NCBI GenBank assembly: GCA_003978285.1
Contig: QOAB01000050.1
Coordinates: forward strand, 1 to 12,650
DNA length: 12,650 nt
Source: Candidatus Thioglobus sp.
Lineage (GTDB): Bacteria > Pseudomonadota > Gammaproteobacteria > PS1 > Thioglobaceae
Direction of reading: 5' to 3'
Shown here: piece by piece, positions 1-8,973 of the stretch
How the letters are laid out: the number at the start of each line of letters is the position of its first letter
Position numbering within the stretch: the stretch's first letter is position 1
The notes under the pieces: model-generated
Database searches by the model: none
What the model saw: the letters and a program-made list of their open reading frames with translations, nothing else
What the model was told of the DNA's origin: nothing
Position numbers and translations under genes: made by a program

Positions 1-1912
1 CATTAGCTAAATTTTCTAGCTCAATCGCTGCTTGCGCCTCGTAACTAATCTGTTGATTACATATGCCAAGCACATAGGCTACCGCATCAAATAATCGACC
101 AACTGATGATGTGTAATTTAGTGGCATTTTACTATCTAATAATGCATCAAATGCTTTGACTGGCTTGTCTACAAACCACTCATCCGTAGGCAATCTGTGT
201 TTCTTAAAATAGGCATACGCCATGCGCCAGGGCTCGTTGGTAGCCTTGTCTCCACCGAGTAATGCTGTTTGTTCAAACTGTGCCACTCTATTAAACCCTA
301 AGTAGTTTGCTAAAAGGAATTCTCCACCCCAAAGACTATTGTCAGCCCCTAGACCCATGCCATCCCAAACCACGCCTAGCACCTTGTCACTATCAACTGC
401 CCTACCCTGTTCAAATAAACAGGCGGCAATATGGGCGTGATGGTGTTGCACAGCGTCCAGTTTAATGTTGTTGGTTTGTGCATAATTTTCAGCATACTTA
501 GAAGACAAGTAATCTGGATGTAAATCACAAGCCAAATGCTTAACTTCTGTTTCATACAATTGTTGGTATAAATCAATGTTGTCTTGAAAGTCCTGATAAC
601 TTTCTAAGGTTTTCAAATCACCAATATGCTGTGAGATAATTGCTTGAGACTCGGTTAATAAACAAAATGTATTTTTCAATTCTGCGCCTACGGCCAATAA
701 CCCTGTACACTCTTCAAACCCCTCAGGCAAGGGTAGTGAGGTCGGCGCATAACCTCTTGCTCTGCGAATAACTCTAAGGTCGCCGGCAACATACCGAACC
801 ACTGAATCATCAACACGATTTACAATATCACGATTGTGCAGTAAAAAATAATCAGCAATATTTCCAAGCTCATTTAATGCGCTCTGGTTATCTATAATTT
901 GAGGGTTGTGACTCTGGTTGCCGGAAGTAAGAACTAAGGGTTCATCAAGCTCTTGCAATAATAAATAATGTAGAGGTGAATAAGGCAACATAAACCCCAG
1001 GCTCTTTTGCTTGGGTGCAATCTGTGCTGAGAGCAAGTCATTGGCTTTAGTGAGTAATACAATAGGTGATGCCCTGTCTGTTAATAAACACTCTTCTTGG
1101 TCGGATACTAAACAATATTGCTTGACCATTGAAACATCTCTGGCCATCAAAGCAAATGGTTTATGTTTTCTATGTTTCCTCTGTCTAAGTGTTACAACAG
1201 CAGACTCAATACTCGCTAAACAAGCCAAATGAAATCCACCAATGCCCTTAATAGCAATAATTTTCCCTTGCTTTAATAGCGAGGCAGTTTTTTCAACTAT
1301 ATTCTTAGTAACGACATCCTTACCCAATGCATCGGTTAACTGTAATTTCGGTCCGCACTCAGCGCAGGCGTTGGGCTGAGCATGAAAACGCCTATCAATA
1401 GGATTTTGATATTCCTTTTCACACTGTTTGCACATCGAAAATACTGACATACTGGTAGACTTTCGATCATATGGAATCTGCTTAATGATGGAGAATCTGG
1501 GGCCGCAGTTAGTACAATTAGTAAATGCGTAGCCATAACGACGATTATTTTTATCTGTTATGTCATCTATACAGTCATTGCAAATACATGCATCAGGTAG
1601 AACAACTGCAGAGGCTTTACCTTTTCGGCTCTTGCTAATACTGAAATCTTTGTAGACTTTGTCATCTTGATAGTTATCAACAATACTTATATCGATTATT
1701 CTCGAAAGCTCTGGCGCATCATTGTTAAGTGATAATAATAATTTATCAAGTTGTGTTTGTGTGCATTGAACAATAATAACAACACCAGCACTATCATTAT
1801 AAACTTCGCCCAAAAGATCAAATTGTTGTGCAATTTTATAAACAAATGGTCGAAAACCGACACCCTGAACTGCGCCAGTAATAATAATTTTTTTGCTTAG
1901 CACTCCCATCAT
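1..1912 (-). CDS. hypF: Carbamoyltransferase HypF, [NiFe]-hydrogenase maturation (partial, C-terminus beyond left edge)
   Basis: HypF uses carbamoyl phosphate and ATP to carbamoylate the C-terminal cysteine of HypE, the source of the cyanide ligands of the [NiFe]-hydrogenase active site, in the cytoplasm. The frame is open from ATG 1912 to the edge, giving 637 residues of the usual 750 or so. An acylphosphatase domain comes first, with the GAVQGVGFR loop (R21) and N39. Two C-x2-C-x18-C-x2-C zinc fingers follow (C111/C114/C133/C136 and C161/C164/C183/C186). A YrdC-like domain (about 195-385) contains KHRKHKPFALM and LVLTSGN. The Kae1-like domain that follows has VQHHHAHIAA, a WDGMGLG stretch and GGDKATNEPWRMA, and the window ends in it. 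The start is a tandem ATG (1912 or 1909) with no clear Shine-Dalgarno. The gene is divergent from the gene at 2153, and its hydrogenase or hyp partners, if any, lie to the left. The gene implies that the organism makes a [NiFe] hydrogenase. Confidence 0.95.
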   Translation of the reverse strand, partial: MMGVLSKKIIITGAVQGVGFRPFVYKIAQQFDLLGEVYNDSAGVVIIVQCTQTQLDKLLLSLNNDAPELSRIIDISIVDNYQDDKVYKDFSISKSRKGKASAVVLPDACICNDCIDDITDKNNRRYGYAFTNCTNCGPRFSIIKQIPYDRKSTSMSVFSMCKQCEKEYQNPIDRRFHAQPNACAECGPKLQLTDALGKDVVTKNIVEKTASLLKQGKIIAIKGIGGFHLACLASIESAVVTLRQRKHRKHKPFALMARDVSMVKQYCLVSDQEECLLTDRASPIVLLTKANDLLSAQIAPKQKSLGFMLPYSPLHYLLLQELDEPLVLTSGNQSHNPQIIDNQSALNELGNIADYFLLHNRDIVNRVDDSVVRYVAGDLRVIRRARGYAPTSLPLPEGFEECTGLLAVGAELKNTFCLLTESQAIISQHIGDLKTLESYQDFQDNIDLYQQLYETEVKHLACDLHPDYLSSKYAENYAQTNNIKLDAVQHHHAHIAACLFEQGRAVDSDKVLGVVWDGMGLGADNSLWGGEFLLANYLGFNRVAQFEQTALLGGDKATNEPWRMAYAYFKKHRLPTDEWFVDKPVKAFDALLDSKMPLNYTSSVGRLFDAVAYVLGICNQQISYEAQAAIELENLAN

Positions 1913-2080
1913 GGGAAAGATTGTACATGCTGACCAATATTAAGTGTTTTATTTGCCTATCTTTTTTTATTGACAATATGAAAGGTTATCGACCCAAGTC
2001 TAGCCTAAAGGTATATTACAGATATGTCATGCCCCTTCCCTGATTAAAGCCTTGAATTAAGTTATTATTAGGCAAAACCG

Positions 2081-2109
2081 TTCACAATTATCTAGAACTA
2101 CTTTAAGAT
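2081..2109 (+). promoter_or_regulatory. Candidate sigma-70 promoter for the gene at 2153
   Basis: TTCACA (2081-2086, 5 of 6 match to the -35 consensus) and TAAGAT (2104-2109, 4 of 6) are 17 bases apart. They place transcription start about 35 bases before the ATG at 2153. A second, weaker pair is TCGACC (1989-1994) and TATATT (2012-2017), also 17 bases apart. The region is AT-rich, so chance matches are likely. Confidence 0.35.
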
Positions 2110-2152
2110 ATGCATAAATATATTGACCAAAATATTTAAAAGGTGAAATTTA

Positions 2153-2464
2153 ATGTATCAAATTAGTTTTTATGTACCTGAGAAGGACTTAGAGATAGTT
2201 AAAAATACTATGTTCGATGCGGGTGCTGGTAAGTTTAACAACTACGAGAATTGTGCTTGGCAAACCACTGGTATGGGACAGTTCAAACCGATTGGAGATG
2301 CAAAGCCTGCTATTGGTTATCTAGATGAACTCGAAGCCATTGAAGAATATAAAGTTGAAATGATGTGTGTGGATGACAACTTGCAGATGGTGATTGAAGC
2401 GATGAAATTTGCACACCCTTATGAAGAAGTGGCTTACACTGTTATAAAAATGGAAAACTTATGA
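2153..2464 (+). CDS. NIF3/YqfO-like single-domain protein, 103 aa
   Basis: This small soluble protein resembles the stand-alone domain related to the inserted domain of NIF3/YqfO proteins (the COG3323 type), which has a PII/CutA-like fold. Visible signs are the N-terminal strand MYQISFYVPE, the GAGKFNNYENCAW stretch, the GMGQFKPIG turn (40-48) and the C-terminal signature HPYEEVAY (88-95), characteristic of this family. There is no signal peptide or membrane segment. AAGGTGA at 2140-2146 is a good ribosome-binding site six bases before the ATG and supports this start. The stop overlaps the ATG of the next gene (ATGA, 2461-2464), so the two are probably translated together. The biochemical role of these proteins is not established, and a regulatory or metal-binding job would be a guess. 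Confidence 0.85.
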   Translation: MYQISFYVPEKDLEIVKNTMFDAGAGKFNNYENCAWQTTGMGQFKPIGDAKPAIGYLDELEAIEEYKVEMMCVDDNLQMVIEAMKFAHPYEEVAYTVIKMENL

Positions 2465-3531
2465 ACACACCTTACGAACACGGCTTTATGCTCAGCTTAT
2501 TAGTCTTAGCTATTGGCGGCTTGTTATGGTTATTTACCCCATTTATTCCTGCACTATTTTTAGCCTTGCTTATTGCAATTGCAACCTTCAAACAATACAA
2601 TAAATTCCAACAAAAATTCTCAGATTCTAATGCTGCGTTTTTGACAACGCTGCTAGTTACCGTTGTGCTGATTCTACCGCTAGGTTATATTCTACTGATT
2701 AGTGGATTAGAGATTTCAGCGCTGATTCAAACCATTAATACTGATTTTGACACTGAACATAGCAAACAAGTACTTAATCAGATCATCAACGGACTGCCAT
2801 TATCTGAATCAATTAAGGCTACTGCAGGCGCTGCTATCAGCAATAATCTTGAAGGGTTTTTAATCAGTATTAAAGATTTCTCAGTGGTGATTTTAAAGAG
2901 TATTGTGTCGCTGTCTTCTCACTTTATCTTCTTCTTAATTGTGACTGTCTTCTCGCTCTATTACTTCTATATCGATGGCAAGAATACAGTGAAACGACTT
3001 AATGATTTATCACCGCTAGAAAACCACTTGAATGATATCTTATTCAATCAATTTTCAAACTTATCTGTTACCTTGGTAGGTAGTGTCTTTATCATTGCGC
3101 TATTACAAGGTGCGGTATTTTCCATAGGCGTGATGATAGTTGGCCTGCCTGTGCTGTACTTTGGTATTGCCATGGCCTTGGCTAGCTTTATCCCAGTACT
3201 CGGTGGTTTGATTATTTGGCTGCCTTTGAGCTTGTATCTATACGCGCAAGGGCAAACCACTGATGCAATGATTATTGTGCTGTTTGGTGCAATATTTATT
3301 GGCACGATTATTGATCACTTTGTACGACCAATCGTTATTCAAAAGTTCTCCAAAAATTCAAATCAATCTAGCGCATTAGACCATACGCTAATTACCGTAT
3401 TATCAACACTTGCTGGCATTATGCAGTTTGGCATACTGGGTTTGTTTATCGGTCCTATTATTGCTGCTATGGCGATCAGTATCTTTGATGTATACGCCAT
3501 TAAATACGCAGACTCACTCGACCGGTCTTAA
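2461..3531 (+). CDS. AI-2E/PerM-family integral membrane protein, 356 aa
   Basis: This is an inner-membrane protein of the AI-2E exporter/PerM (YdiK, YhhT, COG0628) family. Members have been linked to export of autoinducer-2, Na+/H+ exchange or permease roles, and the substrate here cannot be told. The pattern fits the family. Two hydrophobic segments lie at about 8-42 and one at 59-82. A more polar stretch (about 90-140) follows. Further segments are at about 150-172, 203-228, 232-262 and 268-286, with a final one at about 308-345. Family-like motifs are DHFVRPIVI (285-293) and GILGLFIGPIIAAM (324-337). At 356 residues it is full length. The start ATG overlaps the stop of the NIF3-like gene by ATGA, which argues for translational coupling. 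No Shine-Dalgarno stronger than GGAAA (2452-2456) is visible. Confidence 0.88.
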   Translation: MNTPYEHGFMLSLLVLAIGGLLWLFTPFIPALFLALLIAIATFKQYNKFQQKFSDSNAAFLTTLLVTVVLILPLGYILLISGLEISALIQTINTDFDTEHSKQVLNQIINGLPLSESIKATAGAAISNNLEGFLISIKDFSVVILKSIVSLSSHFIFFLIVTVFSLYYFYIDGKNTVKRLNDLSPLENHLNDILFNQFSNLSVTLVGSVFIIALLQGAVFSIGVMIVGLPVLYFGIAMALASFIPVLGGLIIWLPLSLYLYAQGQTTDAMIIVLFGAIFIGTIIDHFVRPIVIQKFSKNSNQSSALDHTLITVLSTLAGIMQFGILGLFIGPIIAAMAISIFDVYAIKYADSLDRS

Positions 3532-3546
3532 AATTCACTAATCGGG

Positions 3547-3573
3547 TATAATATTGTCTTTTTCTTAAAAGAC
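3547..3573 (+). promoter_or_regulatory. TATAAT box followed by an 18-bp interrupted palindrome before the 156-aa gene
   Basis: A perfect -10 hexamer, TATAAT (3547-3552), lies 27 bases before the ATG at 3580, without a convincing -35 at 16-18 bases. Directly after it is GTCTTTTTCTTAAAAGAC (3556-3573), a perfect 7-bp inverted repeat around TCTT. A start about 7 bases past the -10 would fall inside the palindrome, so it looks more like an operator in DNA than an RNA hairpin. No T-run follows, so it is not a standard terminator for the gene upstream. Confidence 0.35.
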
Positions 3574-3579
3574 AGTGTT

Positions 3580-4050
3580 ATGCTAAAAAAACTGGTTAAA
3601 TTCTTAGAAAACAATCATCCAGATTCTAATGTCAATGATTATTTAGATGCCAAATATTTACAATTAACACCGCCACAATTAAAACAAATTGCGGATGCTT
3701 TAAATTCTAGTGAGCTGCAAATCAAACCTGCATCAAGCTGTTCTGCTGATCGATTTGTTTTTCATTTTGGTGGTACGATTATCTTAGTACAAAAAGACAC
3801 GACTGATTCATCAGCTGTTTATCAGGCAGAGCTTTCTTGGGAGACAGACTTCTTAGCCATTCACTCAACTAGAAGTAAAGGTAAAGGTTTTTATTTTATT
3901 GCGTTTGAATTTGATGACGACTACCAAGTCACACTTAAAGAAACAGATAAACTCTTGGAAGATCAAGTTAGAAATGAAGAGCAAAATCAGGAGTTAATTG
4001 ACAAAGCCATGCCGGTACTTAAGGGCTTTATGTCAGCTATCTCAGAATAA
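3580..4050 (+). CDS. Uncharacterised soluble protein, 156 aa
   Basis: I do not recognise this protein. It starts with a basic helical segment (MLKKLVKFLENN), then a stretch with an LTPPQLKQIADAL helix (about 29-41). A region rich in beta-strand-forming residues follows (about 58-112: RFVFHFGGTIILV, YQAELSWETDFLAIHS, GKGFYFIAFEFDDDYQVTL), then an acidic, glutamate- and glutamine-rich helical tail that ends near MPVLKGFMSAISE. There is one cysteine, no signal peptide and no membrane segment, so it is probably cytoplasmic. Codon use and AT content look like the neighbours. The only ATG near the N-terminus is at 3580, and the Shine-Dalgarno there is poor. It probably has its own promoter (TATAAT at 3547). 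It converges on ihfA with two bases between the stops. Confidence 0.75.
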   Translation: MLKKLVKFLENNHPDSNVNDYLDAKYLQLTPPQLKQIADALNSSELQIKPASSCSADRFVFHFGGTIILVQKDTTDSSAVYQAELSWETDFLAIHSTRSKGKGFYFIAFEFDDDYQVTLKETDKLLEDQVRNEEQNQELIDKAMPVLKGFMSAISE

Positions 4051-4052
4051 GA

Positions 4053-4340
4053 TTAAACGCCTATTTGGGTTGCTTTCTTAAGTTTTGGCCCTGCTTTAAA
4101 GGTAACCACTTTTCTGGCTGAAATCATGACTTGTTCGCCTGTCTTAGGGTTTCTACCTGGTCTGGCTGATTTCTCTCTGACAATAAAATTACCAAAACTA
4201 GATAACTTTACCGACTCACCTTGAGCCAATGATTTTTTAATCGCGTCAAAAAAATCATTGGTGATCGATAAGGCTTGATTATGTGTCACACCAATTTTAT
4301 CAACCAATAAATCAGCAATGTCTTTTTTAGTAACTGACAT
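4053..4340 (-). CDS. ihfA: Integration host factor subunit alpha, 95 aa
   Basis: IHF alpha pairs with IHF beta to form a sequence-specific DNA-bending protein acting in recombination, replication and transcription. The sequence is a complete HU/IHF fold. It has an N-terminal helical dimerisation part (MSVTKKDIADLLVDKIGVTH), the LSSFGNFIVREK strand region (about 46-57), and the beta-arm RPGRNPKTGEQ (60-70) with the intercalating proline at P65. KKDIADLLVDKIG at the N-terminus and the position after pheT indicate the alpha rather than the beta subunit. Its ATG overlaps the pheT stop by one base (TAATG), so it is translated in line with pheT as in E. coli. No strong intrinsic terminator is visible beyond its stop, and the opposing gene ends two bases away. 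Confidence 0.96.
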   Translation of the reverse strand: MSVTKKDIADLLVDKIGVTHNQALSITNDFFDAIKKSLAQGESVKLSSFGNFIVREKSARPGRNPKTGEQVMISARKVVTFKAGPKLKKATQIGV

Positions 4341-6703
4341 TATCTTTGGGTTGCTGAGAATTTTGTTTGCATTAGCGCTAACACCTCTGACACTTGGGCA
4401 TTAACCTGATCATCGCTAAGCGTTTGATCAACTGATTGATAACTTAAATTAAGTGCAACACTCTTTTTGCCAGATTCTATGTTCTCACCGGCATAAACAT
4501 CAAACAAATTAACATCAATCAAATAAGTTTGATTAAGTGAGTGAATGCTATTGATTAGGTCATTTGCCGGAATATTTTCATCAATAACCAATGCGATATC
4601 TCGTTCTGCCTTTTGATAAGCAGAGAATGCTTGATACTTAGAAACACTACCCTGTTGCATACTGGTTAGATCCAATTCAAACAAATAACATTTTGATAAA
4701 GACAATTGCTTTTGTGCGTGAGGTGCTAATGTACCCACCCAACCCACAGCATTATCATTTAATAAGATTTGTGCTGTTTGTCCTTTTTGAAGGGCGGGGT
4801 GTTCGGCAGCTTTAAAGGTAAATGTATTCGTTGTTAAAGACAATAAAGACTCAACGTCAGATTTAATATCATAAAAATCAAGCGCTTGTGTCTCATTCGA
4901 CCACTGGTCATCAAAACGATTACCAGTAATCACGCCTGCAATTTTTTGGGATTGCTCCTCGGCCTTAATGCCGTCAAAACATAATCCTATCTCAAAAAAT
5001 CTAGCATTGGTATGGCCACGTCTTTGATTTGATTCAACTGTTTGCAATAACCCTGCCCAAAGTGATGAGCGCATGGTCGACATATCGGCTGAGATTGGAT
5101 TGCTCAAGGTAATTTTTTTAGCGCTTGGGTCAATCAAATCTTGGTACTGTTCCGAGACAAAACTATAAGTAATTACCTCTTGATAGCCACGATTAACCAA
5201 GCCTTGGGCGATATCGTATTTATCAATCACTGATTCTGAGATGACATTAATATTGGCATCTAAAGAGAGTTTTTGTACTGGTAACTTATCGTAACCATAG
5301 AGTCTTGCTAGTTCTTCAATCAAATCTGCAGGAATACGAATATCGAATCGAAAACTTGGTGGGATGATTGTCCATGATTCATTGTCTTTGGCACTGATTT
5401 CAAAATCGAGGCTGGTAAATTTTTCTTCAATCCAATCAGCGTCAAGCTCAAAGCCAAGAATCTTCTGAATTCTGGCTTTAGTGATTGTAATTGGGTTAAG
5501 GGCTGGCAATGTCGAATCATCAATGCATTCGCTAATATCACCTGCTTGACCACCACAAATTTCAATGATTAATTGAGTGGCGCGATGCATTGCTGTGTGC
5601 GTTATGTTGAAATCAACACCACGCTCAAAACGCAATGAAGATTCAGTATGTAGGCCGTATGATCTAGCCTTGCCTGCAATAGATACCGGCTCAAAAAACG
5701 CACTCTCTAATAAAACATCTGTTGTATTGGTCTGTGTAGCGCTACCCATACCACCCATAACGCCGGCAATCGCTAAAGCATTAGCATCGTCTGCAATAAC
5801 CAAAGTATCGGCTTTAAGTGTTAATGTTTGCTCATTTAATAGCTCTATTTTTTCACCATCATTGGCCATTCTAACGTTGATATCACCACTGATCTTCGAT
5901 AAATCAAAGGCATGCATTGGTTGACCCAATTCAAGCAATACGAAGTTAGTAATATCAACTACTGGGGAATGTAGTGCTTGACCAGAACGTATTAATTTTT
6001 TAGCCATCCACTGTGGTGTTGCCACTGTGTTATCAATGCCTTTTACAACCCGTGTTAAATATTTAGGACAAGCCTGTGTATTGCTAACACTGGCATTTAT
6101 TGTTTCGTTAATTGATGAAGCCACCTCAAAGATTGGCATCTCGAGTGATAGGCTATAATTAGCACAAACCTCACGCGCTACACCTAACACTGAAAAACAA
6201 TCACCACGATTTGGGGTGATATCAAGCTCAATAATGTTGTCATCTAAATCAAGACACTCTCTAATACTTTGACCAATAGTCACATCATCATCTAACTCGG
6301 TAATACCGTCTGAAGATTCAGCCATGCCGATTTCTGAATCTGAACAAATCATGCCAAATGATTCAACGCCGCGCAATTTGGCTTTTTTAATTTTTAAGCC
6401 ACTGGGTAATTTAGCGCCAACGGTTGCAACAATCACTTTTAAATCGGCGCGAACATTACTAGCACCACAAATAATTTGTAAGGTGTTACTCTCGCCTACA
6501 TCAACTTGACATAAGTTTAATTTATCAGCATCTGGGTGTTTTTCACAACTAACAACCTGACCAACAACCACCTTATCAAAAGCAGGGGCAACAGGGGCGA
6601 TACCATCTACCTCTAAACCAGCCATGGTTAAGCTCTCAGCAAGCTCGTTATCGTCTACCTTTGGGTTTGCCCATTCTCTCAACCAAGATGATAATACGTT
6701 CAT
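4340..6703 (-). CDS. pheT: Phenylalanine--tRNA ligase beta subunit, 787 aa
   Basis: This is the large subunit of the alpha2-beta2 phenylalanyl-tRNA synthetase. It binds tRNA-Phe and edits mischarged Tyr-tRNA-Phe, while the alpha subunit carries the active site. The length is normal (E. coli 795). The order is MNVLSSWLREW at the N-terminus, the OB-fold tRNA-binding domain (about 40-150, GQVVSCEKHPDADKLNLCQV), the B3/B4 editing region (about 200-370, with ELDITPNRGDC just before it), and the B5 domain (about 395-470). A degenerate class II core follows (about 480-680, including EVITYSFVS). The last 95 or so residues are the FDX-ACB anticodon-binding domain, ending in DDQVNAQVSEVLALMQTKFSATQR-like sequence. 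It starts nine bases after the pheS stop and its own stop overlaps the ihfA ATG. No frame break or missing domain is seen. Confidence 0.97.
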   Translation of the reverse strand: MNVLSSWLREWANPKVDDNELAESLTMAGLEVDGIAPVAPAFDKVVVGQVVSCEKHPDADKLNLCQVDVGESNTLQIICGASNVRADLKVIVATVGAKLPSGLKIKKAKLRGVESFGMICSDSEIGMAESSDGITELDDDVTIGQSIRECLDLDDNIIELDITPNRGDCFSVLGVAREVCANYSLSLEMPIFEVASSINETINASVSNTQACPKYLTRVVKGIDNTVATPQWMAKKLIRSGQALHSPVVDITNFVLLELGQPMHAFDLSKISGDINVRMANDGEKIELLNEQTLTLKADTLVIADDANALAIAGVMGGMGSATQTNTTDVLLESAFFEPVSIAGKARSYGLHTESSLRFERGVDFNITHTAMHRATQLIIEICGGQAGDISECIDDSTLPALNPITITKARIQKILGFELDADWIEEKFTSLDFEISAKDNESWTIIPPSFRFDIRIPADLIEELARLYGYDKLPVQKLSLDANINVISESVIDKYDIAQGLVNRGYQEVITYSFVSEQYQDLIDPSAKKITLSNPISADMSTMRSSLWAGLLQTVESNQRRGHTNARFFEIGLCFDGIKAEEQSQKIAGVITGNRFDDQWSNETQALDFYDIKSDVESLLSLTTNTFTFKAAEHPALQKGQTAQILLNDNAVGWVGTLAPHAQKQLSLSKCYLFELDLTSMQQGSVSKYQAFSAYQKAERDIALVIDENIPANDLINSIHSLNQTYLIDVNLFDVYAGENIESGKKSVALNLSYQSVDQTLSDDQVNAQVSEVLALMQTKFSATQR

Positions 6704-6712
6704 ATTCTGCGC

Positions 6713-7774
<1,062 letters not shown>

Positions 7775-7781
7775 TATCTAT

Positions 7782-8150
7782 TTACTTAGCAGCTGCTGCG
7801 ATTGCGGCTTTAGCTTGGTCTGCAATCTGAGCGAATGCTGGTTTATCAAAAATTGCGATATCTGATAAAACTTTACGGTCGATTTCAATACCTGCTTTAT
7901 TTAAGCCATCAATCATTCTTGAATAGCTCAAACCATTATTACGTGCTTCAGCGTTAATACGAACAATCCAAAGACGACGAAACTGACGACGTCTTTGACG
8001 ACGGTCACGATACGCATATTGGCCCGCTTTGATTACTGCTTGCTTGGCAACACGGTAGACTTTTGATCTTGCTCCGTAATAACCCTTAGCTTTCTTTAAA
8101 ATTTTCTTATGTTTAGCGTGCGCCTGCACACCTCTTGATACTCTTGCCAT
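7782..8150 (-). CDS. rplT: 50S ribosomal protein L20, 122 aa
   Basis: L20 binds 23S rRNA early in assembly of the large ribosomal subunit. In several bacteria it also represses its own operon by binding a leader that mimics its rRNA site. The whole family pattern is present: [19 protein letters not shown] at the start, then [22 protein letters not shown], the very basic [16 protein letters not shown] block (about 47-62), [27 protein letters not shown], and an alanine-rich tail. Length is normal (E. coli 118). A good AGGAG lies about eight bases before the ATG. It follows rpmI after 15 bases and is surely co-transcribed with it. Confidence 0.98.
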   Translation of the reverse strand: MARVSRGVQAHAKHKKILKKAKGYYGARSKVYRVAKQAVIKAGQYAYRDRRQRRRQFRRLWIVRINAEARNNGLSYSRMIDGLNKAGIEIDRKVLSDIAIFDKPAFAQIADQAKAAIAAAAK

Positions 8151-8165
8151 TTTCTATACTCCTAT

Positions 8166-8363
8166 TTAACTATACGGTAACATTTTACGAACCATTGGTA
8201 CATCTGCTTTCTCAACAGTGTCCGGTGAACGTAAGCTACGCTTTCTAGAAGTACTCTTTTTAGTCAAGATATGACGCAAGTGAGAGTGTTTACACTTGTA
8301 ACCGCCACTGGCAGTTTTTTTGAAGCGCTTTGCAGCACCTCGGTTGGTTTTCATCTTCGGCAT
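8166..8363 (-). CDS. rpmI: 50S ribosomal protein L35, 65 aa
   Basis: L35 is a small, very basic protein of the large ribosomal subunit. The sequence is a full-length member: [20 protein letters not shown] at the N-terminus, [23 protein letters not shown] in the middle, and VRKMLPYS at the end. It is 65 residues as in E. coli. The ribosome-binding site AAGGAG (8375-8370) is six bases before the ATG and sits at the base of a small hairpin in the structured infC-rpmI gap. This may let the initiation rate of rpmI, and of rplT behind it, be adjusted. Confidence 0.97.
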   Translation of the reverse strand: MPKMKTNRGAAKRFKKTASGGYKCKHSHLRHILTKKSTSRKRSLRSPDTVEKADVPMVRKMLPYS

Positions 8364-8452
8364 AATTTTCTCCTTGTCCTTTGGACATATTTGTTATTCT
8401 TGCGAATAACTTTCTTAAAATTAAAGAAATAGTGTTGTTAAGCTATTTCTTC
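8364..8452 (-). promoter_or_regulatory. Structured infC-rpmI leader, candidate L20 autoregulatory region
   Basis: Four possible hairpins are seen on the minus strand. (a) GAAGAAATAG (8452-8443, including the infC stop) pairs with CTATTTCTTT (8432-8423). (b) An alternative, TTTCTT (8429-8424) with AAGAAA (8416-8411), shares bases with (a), so the two exclude each other. (c) GTTATTCGCAAGAATAAC (8410-8393) is a perfect 7-bp stem with a GNRA-type GCAA loop. (d) TGTCCAAAGGACA (8387-8375) is a 5-bp stem whose last base is the first of the AAGGAG ribosome-binding site. In E. coli, L20 represses rpmI-rplT by binding RNA in this same region. That this leader does so is inferred from position and structure. 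Confidence 0.45.
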
Positions 8453-8973
8453 TTTGATTTGGGTGCCAGCATCATGCCTAGCTGACGACCCTCCATCTTT
8501 GCCTTTTGTTCTACATTGGCAAATTCTTCTGTATCTTTCTCAATTCTGTCTAGCATTTCCATGCCTAGCTCTCTGTGTTGCATTTCGCGTCCACGGAACC
8601 AAATACTAACTTTAACTTTATCACCATTGTCTAAAAATTTGACCAAATTTCTAAATTTAATTTGGTAATCACCTTCTTCGGTACCTGGGCGATATTTAAT
8701 GGTTTTAACAGTATTTTTCTTTTGTTTTCTTTTCTGATCACTCAGCTGCTTTTTTTGTTCATATAGGAACTTACCAAAATCCATAATTTTGCAAACAGGA
8801 GGTTCAGCGTTAGGAGACACCTCAACCAAGTCCATACCGGCGTCTTTTGCCATCTCTTTTGCTTTACTTGTACTTACAACACCAGCTTGATCACCGTTAG
8901 CATCAATTAATCGAACTTCTGGAACTCTAATATTATCATTAATTCGAGTTTTTACTTTATATGGTTTTTTAAT
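8443..8973 (-). CDS. infC: Translation initiation factor IF-3 (AUU start), about 176 aa
   Basis: IF3 binds the 30S subunit, prevents premature 50S joining and rejects non-standard start codons and wrong initiator tRNAs. The first ATG in frame (8853) would give only 136 residues and lose half of the N-terminal domain. Reading upstream, the frame stays open and encodes [20 protein letters not shown] and then [13 protein letters not shown], clearly the IF3 N-terminus. The only possible start at the right place is ATT at 8973 (or 8976). I prefer 8973 because AGGA (8983-8980) is six bases before it. This gives 176 residues (E. coli 180). Other signatures are [25 protein letters not shown], the lysine-rich linker, [15 protein letters not shown] and [13 protein letters not shown]. 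The start adjoins the thrS stop (8978-8976). The AUU start implies IF3 autoregulation, as in E. coli. Confidence 0.95.
   Translation of the reverse strand: MKKPYKVKTRINDNIRVPEVRLIDANGDQAGVVSTSKAKEMAKDAGMDLVEVSPNAEPPVCKIMDFGKFLYEQKKQLSDQKRKQKKNTVKTIKYRPGTEEGDYQIKFRNLVKFLDNGDKVKVSIWFRGREMQHRELGMEMLDRIEKDTEEFANVEQKAKMEGRQLGMMLAPKSKKK

Noticed and set aside
1970..1975. Perfect TTGACA in the hypF/2153 intergenic region as a -35 box
   Set aside because: No acceptable -10 hexamer lies 15-19 bases downstream on the plus strand.
2119..2140. Inverted repeat AAATAT/ATATTT and TATGCATA before the gene at 2153
   Set aside because: They are very AT-rich short repeats in an AT-rich spacer, with no second copy or link to a known operator.
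5577..5924. 115-codon plus-strand frame opposite pheT, and similar frames opposite pheS, recJ and hypF
   Set aside because: They lie fully inside strongly conserved genes on the other strand, have no family resemblance or ribosome-binding site, and are explained by the reverse reading of those genes.
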